Below, piece by piece: positions 26,434 through 36,384 of a stretch of 64,000 bases of DNA. Origin of the DNA: Paludibacter sp. (GTDB taxonomy: Bacteria > Bacteroidota > Bacteroidia > Bacteroidales > Paludibacteraceae). The stretch covers positions 1 through 64,000 of the forward strand of contig JAQVAV010000011.1 in NCBI GenBank assembly GCA_028690665.1, given 5' to 3'. The stretch's first letter is position 1. Each line of letters starts with the position of its first letter. A program made the translations under genes and the position numbers. Under the pieces are notes generated by a model. That model was not told the DNA's origin, ran no database searches, and saw only the letters and a program-made list of their open reading frames with translations.

Positions 26434-29319
26434 TTATTCTTTTGTGAAAATAATATAGTTTCCACTTAACCAGGTTCCACTTCCACCAACAAGTTTCATT
26501 ACTATTTTTACAGTACCTGCTGTATTAACAGTGATATTTCCGGCATCAAAAGTTGTCATTGTTTCGGTTGAAGTCGTTGCCTGATTTTGAGTTCCTCCCA
26601 ATAATGTTTGTTTTCCAGATGAATCCACATAAGAGAATTGAGCAACACCGCGGCTACTTAAAGAAATTTTATAATTTATCTTGACGTTGTATTGTCCCGC
26701 AAATGGTAAAGTCATTTTGTAAATAACAGAGTCTCCAACTGCAATCATCTTTGCCAATGAACTCTGCCCATTTTCGGAGTCCGGGTTTCCGTTATTTACA
26801 GCACTTACTGTTATATTTTGGTTTGATTTTTCAATTGTTGTTTGGAAATTTTCAAATTCGAGACGTATAGGATCGCCAGAGTCACCCGGAAATGGCACAT
26901 CGTTGTTTGTAATGGTACTAATGGTTAATTGGGCTATTCCTTGATTATTGAATGTTAGATTGCAAGTCATCGCGTCATCTTCAGTTTTTCCATAGACTAC
27001 GATAACTCCGGTTGAATTTGGCACTCCGTCAGCATTTATGATTAAGTCGTTGCCTTGTATGGTCTCAGTATATGAAGTTATATTTTGATCAGCGAAAATC
27101 ACTTGTTTTTCCACATTTTTCAATTCTTGAAACCAGTAAGCCTTTGCCGGAGAAGTGTTTTCATACAGATTTATATTCAGTCCATTTGTATTTAATTCAC
27201 TTCCGGTATATTTACCCTTAAATGCATAAGTAAATATATCTGTATCATCTAATGTAACGTCTTCTACCAAGTAAGTCTTTGTGTTATCTAACCAACGTAA
27301 TGGATAGTTTGCCGGTGGTACTACTACGCTTCTCCCACCTGCGGTAGCTATCAAAAATGCTGAGTTTTTTTCGTCATTTGTGTACATCCATATATATGGT
27401 GCAACTTCTCTATCCCATTGTGATGCGTCAGCATTAGCCCATCCTTGTCCTAAAAAAACAGGACGGACAATATTATCTGTCAGTGCTTTTATACGTGTCC
27501 CTTTTCGCCAAGTATTCAATAGACCAAACAGATTTAATCCTGCATCGCTCCAATTTGTCGGTAATTTATATGCTTTTACATCTCTGGCACTTAATATAGC
27601 GTATAATTCGTCCGTTTTTTCCACAGGATCTCCTCCTGAGCCTAAATAAATAGCATTTAATGGCAAATGCCCGAAATGTATGCCAATTCCGTCAACAGGT
27701 TTACTCGTGCCAGTTATGGTCATCCAACCGTTATTTGGTAGGTGCATAAGGTCTGTCATTCTATCGTTCGGATTAGGGTAAATATCAAGTTCGCTTGTAA
27801 CTTTTATTTCATAATCAGGATTGTCTTCTACTACGTCATTCATCATATTACGTGTAAGTACATTTTTTCTGTAAACATTATCGCTTGGATGCGAATAGCT
27901 TGTTTCATCCAGATTTTGCCAATATTGTGTTAAATCTACAGCCTGATGCTTTAAGTCATAATTATCGATCATTGTTTGTAACATCACTTTTTTAGCCGCT
28001 AAAACTGCCGGATCAGCTAAATCATGACCTTTATTGTGTCCTCCACCACTATTGCTGTACCAAAGTCCAAGTCTGAAGCCATTCTTTTTTATTGAATCAG
28101 CCATTACTTTCATATCTGGAATTCCGGGTGTATTTGATACTATTGGATCCCGGGTATAGTTATCATCTGTTATCCACTTGCCGTCAGTACTGGCATTGTT
28201 CCAGCCATCGTCTATTAAAATAATATCGTATCCTGCTTTTTTTGCTTTTGGGAAAACGGTATTATAAAAATAATCTTCAGTACGAAGACCTTGACTGAAC
28301 CAATCCCAATCGTTTACCATAAGAGATGTCGTAGTATCATGAAAGCGAAACCGTTTTCTGAAATGTTCTTCCACTGCCATTTTACCATCAACGATATCGC
28401 CTTTGAAAGCAGTAATGTTAACTGCTATATACTCAAATTCTTCATCAGGAAACAATACTAATTGGAATGATTCGGGACAAGTCATTACTTTTACTACTCC
28501 GGATGTTTCGCTTGCCCAAGCTGTTGGTATGGCAAACGGACGGAATTGATAGTAATAGCTTGGCGTTTCCTGTTTGTTTGATATTTCAGGACCATATTGT
28601 GTTTTCCAATTGACTTCAGGAGCAATATACCACCCATCGTTTGTGTCGTAAAGATTAATCAGGCATTTTACTGCATCATCGGCATTATTTACCGTTGGAG
28701 ATTCTTCTATATTACCGGTAGTACTTAACCATTTGTTATTAGTAACATAATGGATATTGTGTGCATTATTGGGTAAATCAAGGCTGATAACATCCGATTT
28801 CTCAATCATTAATTTTGCGTCAGTTTTCTTGTTTTTGATAAAATTTTGATAACGCAATCCTGATCTCCCGTCAAATATCTCAAACACGAGCTTTACCTGT
28901 ATATCTTCTTTTTCAATTGTAATAGATATTTTTTTACCCAATACTATATTACTAAGCGTTCTTGACATTACAACATCTTCAACTGTATGTGTTTTATAAA
29001 TCCAATCAGCATCACTTGCCTTGTATTCAAAATCTATAGGAACTGTATTTTTATTTGTTGATATAAATTGTCCTGTGTAATTAAAGAGTAAACTGTTAGT
29101 ACCAATGTAATTTTTATTAGCTTCTTTATTAAAAAATTGTTTTAATGAGATGCCAGATGTTTGTTTAAATTCTATTTCAAACAAAACCACATCATTGCTT
29201 AGAATCCAGTTCTTCCCACCTGCAATTGTTGACTCAGTAATAACTGCCTGAGAGGCTTGAATTTTGAGAATCCCGAAAAGGTGTATCAGGATAATTATAT
29301 ATATTGCTCTTTTTTTCAT
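26434..29319 (-). CDS. GH36-like (clan GH-D) glycosidase with C-terminal CBM
   Basis: The 961-residue protein has a signal peptide, a large N-terminal beta-sandwich (about 25-310), a TIM barrel and a C-terminal CBM35/CBM6-like domain (about 830-961). The barrel shows clan GH-D features: LMVNDWDWF, YDIILIDDGWNNA (Asp370-Asp371) and GFRLGLWYSNSGGG. The usual KxD nucleophile motif is replaced by AVDLTQYW with Asp462, so Lys is missing. An alpha-galactosidase or related alpha-glycosidase is the best guess, but the family may be a divergent or undescribed branch. No T9SS tail, so the periplasm is expected. It lies mid-operon between the beta-helix and CBM genes. Confidence 0.7.
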   Translation of the reverse strand: MKKRAIYIIILIHLFGILKIQASQAVITESTIAGGKNWILSNDVVLFEIEFKQTSGISLKQFFNKEANKNYIGTNSLLFNYTGQFISTNKNTVPIDFEYKASDADWIYKTHTVEDVVMSRTLSNIVLGKKISITIEKEDIQVKLVFEIFDGRSGLRYQNFIKNKKTDAKLMIEKSDVISLDLPNNAHNIHYVTNNKWLSTTGNIEESPTVNNADDAVKCLINLYDTNDGWYIAPEVNWKTQYGPEISNKQETPSYYYQFRPFAIPTAWASETSGVVKVMTCPESFQLVLFPDEEFEYIAVNITAFKGDIVDGKMAVEEHFRKRFRFHDTTTSLMVNDWDWFSQGLRTEDYFYNTVFPKAKKAGYDIILIDDGWNNASTDGKWITDDNYTRDPIVSNTPGIPDMKVMADSIKKNGFRLGLWYSNSGGGHNKGHDLADPAVLAAKKVMLQTMIDNYDLKHQAVDLTQYWQNLDETSYSHPSDNVYRKNVLTRNMMNDVVEDNPDYEIKVTSELDIYPNPNDRMTDLMHLPNNGWMTITGTSKPVDGIGIHFGHLPLNAIYLGSGGDPVEKTDELYAILSARDVKAYKLPTNWSDAGLNLFGLLNTWRKGTRIKALTDNIVRPVFLGQGWANADASQWDREVAPYIWMYTNDEKNSAFLIATAGGRSVVVPPANYPLRWLDNTKTYLVEDVTLDDTDIFTYAFKGKYTGSELNTNGLNINLYENTSPAKAYWFQELKNVEKQVIFADQNITSYTETIQGNDLIINADGVPNSTGVIVVYGKTEDDAMTCNLTFNNQGIAQLTISTITNNDVPFPGDSGDPIRLEFENFQTTIEKSNQNITVSAVNNGNPDSENGQSSLAKMIAVGDSVIYKMTLPFAGQYNVKINYKISLSSRGVAQFSYVDSSGKQTLLGGTQNQATTSTETMTTFDAGNITVNTAGTVKIVMKLVGGSGTWLSGNYIIFTKE

Positions 29320-29413
29320 ATTGAATATTTTTTTTGAAAGTCAATCAAATCATTTGATAATGAATTAAATCACTATAAAAAAGTTATGGTTGTTTTGTCC
29401 TGTTCTATAGATT

Positions 29414-31198
29414 TCAAATTACTACAAGTTTATATTCTGATATAACTTTTGATGGGAGGGTTATTCTCAATAAATATATTCCCGCTGATTTTGGCGATTT
29501 AATTTTCAGCTGAACATTCCCTTGGTCTGTGCTGATTATTCTTCCAAACATGTCATATACTTCGACAAGTGCATCAGATTCTAAAGAATTTAAATCAACA
29601 TTTATCATACTTCCCGTTTTAACAGGATTAGGATAAATACTTGTTTTTATATCTGTCTGATTGTTGATATTTGACACATAATCTTGCTGATATGCTCCAA
29701 CGCTCACTTTATTGTTTGAAACCCGGTTATTCCCAGCCAAATCACTATATAATGCAATTGGTAGATAATTTATATTCCCCTTTTCGGCTAATATTGAAGA
29801 TGTTGTCAATTTGTAATCATCTGCTGCTACATTAACAAACCCCAGTTCCGATACATTATTAACTAAGACATTCGCTTCGCCAGCAGTTACAACTGATGAT
29901 TCAACAGCAGAATAAGCATAATATGGAGCTCCAATGTATTTATCGGACCCGCCTGTAGCTGTTAAATTTCCGGCAACAACGGTATTATACACTTTAACAA
30001 CTGAATTGCCATCAATAGCAGAAGATGTGTAACTGGATGATTCTAATTTGTTGTCAACTATTGTGCTGTTCAGGATAGTAATATCTCCTCTTGCACAAAT
30101 GGCACTACCCATTGAAGATTGGTTTTTTGTTAATAGGCAACCTTCGATACGGCTTCCATCTAAAGCAAAGACACCGCCTCCTTTTCCATCACTACTTGTA
30201 ATAGTATAATATCTGATCCCTCGAATATGGTTGTATTGCCATATATTAACTTTTTGTATATCATCGTTCTGGAAATTAATATACCAAACAGAAGCCATAT
30301 TATTATGTTCTGCTGATGTTGATGACCAGTATTTCTTGCCAGATAACGGGGTCTTTCCATATGCAGATAAAGATGCTTCTACCAATTCATATGTTTTTGT
30401 TTGTTTAAAACTTCCATCTCCTTGACGTTCAATGAACCGAGCCCACTCTCCGGCAGATGGAATATACCAGTCGGATTGTCCGCCTCCTCTAAATGCCTGA
30501 ATTGCCTGTGTCGCTCGTGATTTTGCCAGAGAGTAAGTGTTTATTTTACCGTTCATATCAAGTATGGCATCTTCAATATTATTAATATTTGTGTTGCCGT
30601 TATAATAAATATGATAGTTCCGTCCGCAATCTTCTTCAGAAATTATCCACACTTTCTTTTCATCTTTGTTCACTTGAAATATGACTCCACCTTCCTGTGG
30701 AATGTAATCGCCAATAGCAGGCATTGCGGTACTGTTATTTTTTATAATGCAACGCCTAACAATTCCATTTTTTCGCAAATAAACACCACCTCCGTTTTGC
30801 GAACTACCATTCTGGATTATAAAACCATCCCAAACAGTAGAAATCGAAAAATCAGAACTTTGTGTTAATACCCGATAGCTATTATTCCCATCCAGAATCG
30901 TGAGATTCTCATTTGTCCCAGGCATTTTTCTTTCATTTAGCTGTCTTTCATTTCCGGAAAAGCCTCCATAAACTGAAACACCTTCTTTCATATAGAATCC
31001 TCCCTGATATGTTCCTGTACTAACCCAAATATTATCACCCGACTTTGCACCATCTACAATCTTTGAAAGATCGTCTGAGGAGTTTTCCCAAGAGCTCCCA
31101 TTTTTGCTTCCATTCCCGGTTTGTGTAACAAAATATGTCTGTTGAGAGAATAGAATCTGACTTGAGATAATAGCTATAATTGTATGTAGTATTCTCAT
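29414..31198 (-). CDS. Beta-helix surface protein with a nested Lcl/DUF1566 domain, T9SS
   Basis: The 594-residue protein has a signal peptide and opens as a right-handed parallel beta-helix of the polymorphic-membrane-protein type (SSWENSSDDLSKIVDGAKSGDNIWV, GGFYMKEGVSVYGGFSGNE, GGGVYLRKNGIVRRC). Between residues of about 165 and 340 lies an Lcl/DUF1566 unit (GGVIFQVNKDEKKVWIISEE, DWYIPSAGEW, KKYWSSTSAEHN, IRGIRYYT). The helix resumes with GGGVFALDGSRIEGCLLTKN. A T9SS tail ends the protein (SIYPNPVKTGSMINV, GIYLLRITLPSK). The helix could bind or cleave a polysaccharide, but no lyase residues were identified. The gene follows the 415-codon discoidin gene by 10 nt. Confidence 0.75.
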   Translation of the reverse strand: MRILHTIIAIISSQILFSQQTYFVTQTGNGSKNGSSWENSSDDLSKIVDGAKSGDNIWVSTGTYQGGFYMKEGVSVYGGFSGNERQLNERKMPGTNENLTILDGNNSYRVLTQSSDFSISTVWDGFIIQNGSSQNGGGVYLRKNGIVRRCIIKNNSTAMPAIGDYIPQEGGVIFQVNKDEKKVWIISEEDCGRNYHIYYNGNTNINNIEDAILDMNGKINTYSLAKSRATQAIQAFRGGGQSDWYIPSAGEWARFIERQGDGSFKQTKTYELVEASLSAYGKTPLSGKKYWSSTSAEHNNMASVWYINFQNDDIQKVNIWQYNHIRGIRYYTITSSDGKGGGVFALDGSRIEGCLLTKNQSSMGSAICARGDITILNSTIVDNKLESSSYTSSAIDGNSVVKVYNTVVAGNLTATGGSDKYIGAPYYAYSAVESSVVTAGEANVLVNNVSELGFVNVAADDYKLTTSSILAEKGNINYLPIALYSDLAGNNRVSNNKVSVGAYQQDYVSNINNQTDIKTSIYPNPVKTGSMINVDLNSLESDALVEVYDMFGRIISTDQGNVQLKIKSPKSAGIYLLRITLPSKVISEYKLVVI

Positions 31199-31208
31199 AA
31201 TTAATAGA

Positions 31209-32456
31209 TTATTGGATAATTATTTTTGATCTAAACGTCTTACTATTTTGAAGAGACTGAGCTTCCAAAATATATAGTCCTTTGTTGAGAGGAATCTCAA
31301 TTGTTGATGAATTGAGTATAATAGTTTGGAGTAAGTTGCCTTGAAGATTATAAATATTGCAGACAAAGTTTTCAGTTTCATTATTTTTAATGAATAATTT
31401 TTGTCCTTTCGAGTAATAATTAATATTTAAATCTGAGTTAATGTTTTTTACCGAAGAGTAACTAGGTACTTCACCCAATAATTGTATTTCAGAAACGTGT
31501 GTCATATCTCCACCGTTATTTGCAGTAACTTCTAACCGATAATAAAGATAATCACGAGCGTTGGGAACCTGAAATTTCATATTTACATAATTTGTTGCAG
31601 GAAATATAAAATCGCTATATTCAGCAAGTGTTTGCCACGTTATTCCCCAATTATCAGATGCAACTAAACGGAAATTGCGCGGATTTCTATCTGTATTGGA
31701 AATGGCTCCAACAGCTATCGAAAATTGCGTAACAATCACATCGGTTTCGAAATTATATTGAATCCAAAGAGATGTTCCATTTACAGTGTATTTGTTTTTG
31801 AGACCATCAACGGCATGTGAGGCTACTTCTATATATGAATCTCCTGTAATACCATTATCAGAAAAGCTATAAATTCCATTATTACCGAAAGCACTTTCCT
31901 GTTTTGTGTTTTTATCTGAGATACTCACCTGAATCAAATCGTCAGGATAGTTTCCGTTGGTAACACCAGGGTATCCAAAGAGTTGAAATTCTGCCAGCGA
32001 GATGTTATTTTGTCCGCTGTATTTCAATTTAAAATATCTAAAAGCACCTTTTGTTTCTAAATCGACCTTCATAATCTGTCCCGTGTCTCCTTTTGTGTTT
32101 TTTGATACATCGGAATCAATGCTTATAGTTGCTGTTGTCCAATTTGATTTATCGTTTGAAGCCAGAAGTTGGATATTCGCCATACTTATCTTTTGTTGCA
32201 GATTCCCACTATACACAAGAAATCCGGAGCAATATAACGGATTGGCTAATTCAAAATCAACTTCCATATTAGTAGAATTAACTACAGTATAAAGCGTTGC
32301 TTCATTTTTGTCGGTTAGATTTACTAGACCTGTGGAATAAGCTGACGTTATTTTCGCTTCATTAGTATAATCCCAATGAAAGATATTCGAATTCGTTTGT
32401 GATATCGCCAATAGCGACAGAAACGATAACATAAAAAGCAGTAGTGTTTTTCTCAT
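31209..32456 (-). CDS. Discoidin-only secreted protein (two F5/8C modules, T9SS)
   Basis: The 415-residue protein has a signal peptide (ending LLAISQT), two F5/8C-like modules (about 25-165 and 175-330; LASNDKSNWTTATIS, RNFRLVASDNWGITWQTL, VSEIQLLGE) and a T9SS tail (LNKGLYILEAQSLQNSKTFRSKIIIQ). No enzyme domain is present. It probably displays glycan-binding modules on the surface. It lies 30 nt after the GH92 gene and 10 nt before the beta-helix gene. Confidence 0.8.
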   Translation of the reverse strand: MRKTLLLFMLSFLSLLAISQTNSNIFHWDYTNEAKITSAYSTGLVNLTDKNEATLYTVVNSTNMEVDFELANPLYCSGFLVYSGNLQQKISMANIQLLASNDKSNWTTATISIDSDVSKNTKGDTGQIMKVDLETKGAFRYFKLKYSGQNNISLAEFQLFGYPGVTNGNYPDDLIQVSISDKNTKQESAFGNNGIYSFSDNGITGDSYIEVASHAVDGLKNKYTVNGTSLWIQYNFETDVIVTQFSIAVGAISNTDRNPRNFRLVASDNWGITWQTLAEYSDFIFPATNYVNMKFQVPNARDYLYYRLEVTANNGGDMTHVSEIQLLGEVPSYSSVKNINSDLNINYYSKGQKLFIKNNETENFVCNIYNLQGNLLQTIILNSSTIEIPLNKGLYILEAQSLQNSKTFRSKIIIQ

Positions 32457-32486
32457 TTTTTAGATTTTAAAGTTCACATTTATTGT

Positions 32487-34769
32487 TCATTCATTAGATA
32501 GTGAATAAGGATAATCCGCTTTATTTACTCCTCGTGAATAATTTGGTGCTTCACTCATCTGTAACTGTATTTTTGCGCCTTTCACAAGGGTTGTGTGATT
32601 CAGATAGTTTTTTGTATATTTCTTTCCGTTTATTTTCAGATTATTAATATAGCATGCCTGCATCGAATTATTTTTCGATATTATTTCTATTTTCTTTCCA
32701 TTTTCAAGGTTTACTGTCGCTTTTTTGAATAATGGTGACCCGATAACATATTCGTCACTTCCGGGGCATACGGGATAAAATCCGAGTGCTGAAAATACAT
32801 ACCAGGCTGATGTTTGTCCGTTATCCTCGTCACCACAATATCCATCTGGGTTAGAGTTATATAGACGATCCATTGCTTTTCGAATCGAATATTGTGTTTT
32901 CCACGGTTCCCCAGCATAATTGTATAAATAAATTAGATGTTGGATCGGTTGATTTCCATGAGCGTATTGTCCCATATTAATAACCTGCATTTCTCTCATT
33001 TCATGTACCAAAAAGCCGTGGGTATCACTTCCGGGACCAAATGTAGGTGGCATTGCAAAAACAGAGTCAAGCATGTGTGTGAATGTTTTTGTTCCTCCCA
33101 TCAGATTAATCAGTCCATTTATGTCGTGAAACACAGACCAGGAGTAGTGCCAGCTGCTTCCTTCGGTAAATGCATCCCACCATTTTTCAGGGACAAAATT
33201 GGATTGGAAACTTCCATCTGCATTCCGTCCACTCATTAGGTTGAAAGGTTTATTAAAGATGTTTTTGTAGTTCATAGCTCTCTTTTTGTAAATAGCTAAT
33301 TCCGACTCTGGGCGTCCTAATTTTTTACCCATTTGGTAAATACACCAGTCATCATAAGCATATTCAAGTGTGCGGGCTCCACTCTGACTTACATTGTAAG
33401 GAACATAACCTAATTCATTGTATTCCTTATAAGCCATTCTGCCCGAAGATTTTACTGTAGGATGTACATCGTTTGCATCATGTAATAGTCCTAAATACAT
33501 TTTTTCAGCATCAGTTTTTATTATGCCCTTGATATAGGCATCTGTTACTATCGAAGCTGAGTTGTTGCCAACCATACAATCTCTATGACCCGGACTTGAC
33601 CATTCGGGATAAAAACCACTTTCTACATATGAGTTGAAGAATCCTTCTTGCATCTTCGTGCCCATACTTGGATACACTAAATTTATAAATGGCATTAAAC
33701 TGCGGAATGTATCCCAAAAACCGGTATCAGTAAACATATATCCGGGAAGCGTTTTCCCATTGTGTGGACTGTAATGCACAACCTGACCCTGAGCATCTAT
33801 TTCGTGGAACATTCTTGGAAAAAGCACGGAACGATATAGGCAGGAATAAAATGTTCTTAGCTGATCGATATCGTCTGATTCTATATCTACTTTCCCAAGT
33901 ACCTCATTCCATCTTCTTTTACCTTGTTCTTTTATCTGGTCGAATGTTTTGTTCCCCTGTTCTTTTAAATTTATTTCAGCTTGTTCGAAACTAATAAATG
34001 AAGATGCTACGCGAATATTTACTTTTTCCCCCTTTGTTGTTGAAAATCCAATAATTGCACCTGTATGGTTTTCTTTTGCTTCGATTTTGTTTTCACGTAT
34101 TTCATTATTTCCAACTACAGCCTTATAAGAGAATGGTTTGTCAAAAACAAGTACAAAATAATTTTTAAAATTATCCGGCACGCCTCCACTGTTTTTTGTT
34201 GTATAACCGATAATTTTATTTTGTTCAGGGATAATTTTCACATAAGAGCCATTATCAAAGGCATCCAGAATGATGTAAGATTGATCACTTTTGGGAAATG
34301 TGAATCTGAATATTGCGGATCGCTCAGTAGGAGTTATTTCAGTAACCACATCGTGGTCAGCTAAATATACACTGTAATAGTAAGGTTTTACTTTTTCGGT
34401 TTTATGAGTGAACCAGCTTGCACGTTTGTCCTGATCAAAAACTACTTTACCTGTTATTGGCATGATGGAAAATTGTCCATAGTCATTTATCCACGGGCTT
34501 GGTTGATGCGTTTGCTTGAATCCCTTAATTCTGTCGGAATTGTAAGTATATGTCCAACCATCTCCCATATTTCCTGTTTGAGGAGTCCAAAAGTTCATTC
34601 CCCAAGGCATTGCAACTGCCGGATATACATTTCCATTTGACAGTTCATATTTTGAATCTGTTCCCATTAATGGATTTACATAATCGGTGTAATTTTTTGC
34701 TTTTTGTGACTGCGAGAAAGAACAAAAAGAAAGAAGACCAAATAGGAATAACGGTTTGAGTTTGTTCAT
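32487..34769 (-). CDS. GH92 alpha-mannosidase, predicted alpha-1,2 type
   Basis: The 760-residue protein has a signal peptide and full GH92 architecture: DYVNPLMGTDS, GNVYPAVAMPWGMNFW, GFKQTHQPSPWINDYG, then the catalytic domain with FTEGSSWHYSW (Glu536, expected general acid) and GYCGDEDNGQ (Asp647 and Asp649, expected base pair). Spacing fits BT3990 numbering as I recall it. Trp93, His589 and Glu590 (FLVHEMREM) fall where BT3990 has the Trp-His-Glu triad linked with alpha-1,2 specificity. The enzyme would need Ca2+ and act on mannan side chains in the periplasm, as there is no T9SS tail. It lies between the GH125 gene and the discoidin gene. Confidence 0.9.
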   Translation of the reverse strand: MNKLKPLFLFGLLSFCSFSQSQKAKNYTDYVNPLMGTDSKYELSNGNVYPAVAMPWGMNFWTPQTGNMGDGWTYTYNSDRIKGFKQTHQPSPWINDYGQFSIMPITGKVVFDQDKRASWFTHKTEKVKPYYYSVYLADHDVVTEITPTERSAIFRFTFPKSDQSYIILDAFDNGSYVKIIPEQNKIIGYTTKNSGGVPDNFKNYFVLVFDKPFSYKAVVGNNEIRENKIEAKENHTGAIIGFSTTKGEKVNIRVASSFISFEQAEINLKEQGNKTFDQIKEQGKRRWNEVLGKVDIESDDIDQLRTFYSCLYRSVLFPRMFHEIDAQGQVVHYSPHNGKTLPGYMFTDTGFWDTFRSLMPFINLVYPSMGTKMQEGFFNSYVESGFYPEWSSPGHRDCMVGNNSASIVTDAYIKGIIKTDAEKMYLGLLHDANDVHPTVKSSGRMAYKEYNELGYVPYNVSQSGARTLEYAYDDWCIYQMGKKLGRPESELAIYKKRAMNYKNIFNKPFNLMSGRNADGSFQSNFVPEKWWDAFTEGSSWHYSWSVFHDINGLINLMGGTKTFTHMLDSVFAMPPTFGPGSDTHGFLVHEMREMQVINMGQYAHGNQPIQHLIYLYNYAGEPWKTQYSIRKAMDRLYNSNPDGYCGDEDNGQTSAWYVFSALGFYPVCPGSDEYVIGSPLFKKATVNLENGKKIEIISKNNSMQACYINNLKINGKKYTKNYLNHTTLVKGAKIQLQMSEAPNYSRGVNKADYPYSLSNE

Positions 34770-34809
34770 TTTGTGTTAAATTAATTTTGTGTGAGTTTGT
34801 TGAATAAAT

Positions 34810-36324
34810 TTATAGGCTATTAAGTAAATCAGATTTACCATCATCAATAAGTTTGATAATTAATTCTCCGAAAAGTGTATTTTGCCAAGCGAACCATTTG
34901 CGTGTGAAATTGTCAGGGTTGTCTTTATTGAAAGATTCATGTATAAAACCTGTTCCTGCATCAGTTGTCATAAGGAGTTTAAGACAATATTTAATTTCTT
35001 CATCATTTTGGCTTGTAAATGCTTTCATCATGATGCTCATGGGCCAAATCATATCGTATCCTACATGAGGTCCTCCAATTCCTTCCCCTGCTTTTCCTTT
35101 GAAAAAGTAAGGATTATCTTCACTCCAAACAAAATTTCTTGTATTTTTATAAATAGGATCTTTCAATTCAACGTCTCCTAAATAAGGCATGGCAAGTAAG
35201 CTGGGAACATTGGCATCGTCCATTAGTAGTTTATTCCCGAATCCATCTACCTCAAAGGCATATATCTTACCGTATTTAGGATGGTTATAAACAGCATATT
35301 TTTTCAAAGCTCCTTCTACTTCTTTGGCTAAGTCAATACATGTTTTAGCCATTTCAACGTTTTTATTTACCTTTAAAAGAATCTCAGAAGCTTTTTTCAG
35401 AGATGATACCGCAAAGAAATTTGAAGGCACTAAAAATTGAAGAGTGGTAGCGTCATCTGAAGGACGAAAAGCGGAAGCAATTAATCCAACAGGTTTTACC
35501 GGATTACCCTTTCCATCATTTGACATTGTATCTAATTGTCGCTCTGTTTTTCGTTGGAACGAATAAGATCCTACTCCACCTTTTTTCTGTTGTTCTTTAA
35601 ATGTTTTCAGAATGTTCGTTATTGCCTGCAACCATTCTGTCTGGAATATGCTTGAATCACCGGTTACTTTCCAATATTCGTAGGCTAAACGTAGTGGATA
35701 GCAAAGAGAATCGATTTCCCATTTCCGCTCATGAAGTTCAGGTTTCATCGCTGTTTTATCAGTCATCCATTGATGATCTGGATTTGGATCATGAGGGTCA
35801 AGAAACGCATTGGCGTAAGGATCAAGTATAATACATCTAAACTGACGTAGGATAGTTCCTCTTAGCATTTTTTTTAATGCTTCATCTTTATTTGCCAATG
35901 GAATGTATGGCCAAACCTGAGCACCTGAGTCTCTCAACCACATTGCATGAATATCTCCTGTATAAACAAGGGTGTCATCATCGCCATTTTCCAATGTGTA
36001 ATACCGTACTGTTGTATCTATTGTATTTGGGTAACAATTTGTAAACATCCAACGCAGTTGTGCATTTGTCAGTATTTTTGTTACTTCTGCTATTTTCGTT
36101 TCTACGATTTGTGATTTAAATAATCTGTCATTTTCGACAGGGCGTTGGGATGGATAAGTTCGTGTGTTATCACTTTGTAAAATTATGGCACTTGCTTTTG
36201 CTTTGTAATCAACTTTTTGTTTTTTCTGAGCATTAATTGTCCCAGAATATAAAGTGTTAATTATTATTATGGATAAAAATCCGGCATGAAACAATCGTTG
36301 TCTAAATGTCTTTTTTTTGTTCAT
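34810..36324 (-). CDS. GH125 exo-alpha-1,6-mannosidase
   Basis: The 504-residue protein matches GH125 (formerly DUF1237) throughout: YPSQRPVENDRLF, CYPNTIDTTVRY, YTGDIHAMWLRDSGAQVWPY, ERKWEIDSLCYPL and GFIHESF, the last two expected to hold the catalytic Asp and Glu. Length is normal. A hydrophobic N-terminus (FHAGFLSIIIINTLYSGTINAQ) is a signal peptide, so periplasmic action is expected. GH125 enzymes are metal-independent exo-acting alpha-1,6-mannosidases that degrade the exposed mannan backbone. Gaps of 40 and 60 nt separate it from the GH92 and GH76 genes. Confidence 0.9.
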   Translation of the reverse strand: MNKKKTFRQRLFHAGFLSIIIINTLYSGTINAQKKQKVDYKAKASAIILQSDNTRTYPSQRPVENDRLFKSQIVETKIAEVTKILTNAQLRWMFTNCYPNTIDTTVRYYTLENGDDDTLVYTGDIHAMWLRDSGAQVWPYIPLANKDEALKKMLRGTILRQFRCIILDPYANAFLDPHDPNPDHQWMTDKTAMKPELHERKWEIDSLCYPLRLAYEYWKVTGDSSIFQTEWLQAITNILKTFKEQQKKGGVGSYSFQRKTERQLDTMSNDGKGNPVKPVGLIASAFRPSDDATTLQFLVPSNFFAVSSLKKASEILLKVNKNVEMAKTCIDLAKEVEGALKKYAVYNHPKYGKIYAFEVDGFGNKLLMDDANVPSLLAMPYLGDVELKDPIYKNTRNFVWSEDNPYFFKGKAGEGIGGPHVGYDMIWPMSIMMKAFTSQNDEEIKYCLKLLMTTDAGTGFIHESFNKDNPDNFTRKWFAWQNTLFGELIIKLIDDGKSDLLNSL

Positions 36325-36384
36325 AGTATTTATTTAATACGTTATATATTTTATAATCTTAAGGAAGAATAAATCGCTAAAGAT

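Noticed and set aside
32930-32970. Gln607 in HGNQPIQH of GH92 as a lost catalytic acid, suggesting a mannose-1-phosphate hydrolase
   Set aside because: Spacing to the GDEDNGQ motif shows that the catalytic acid is Glu536 in FTEGSSWHYSW, which is intact.
34404-34759. Plus-strand ORFs inside the GH92 gene, and similar antisense ORFs throughout
   Set aside because: They lie opposite well-supported enzymes, have no family likeness and skewed composition; treated as shadows.
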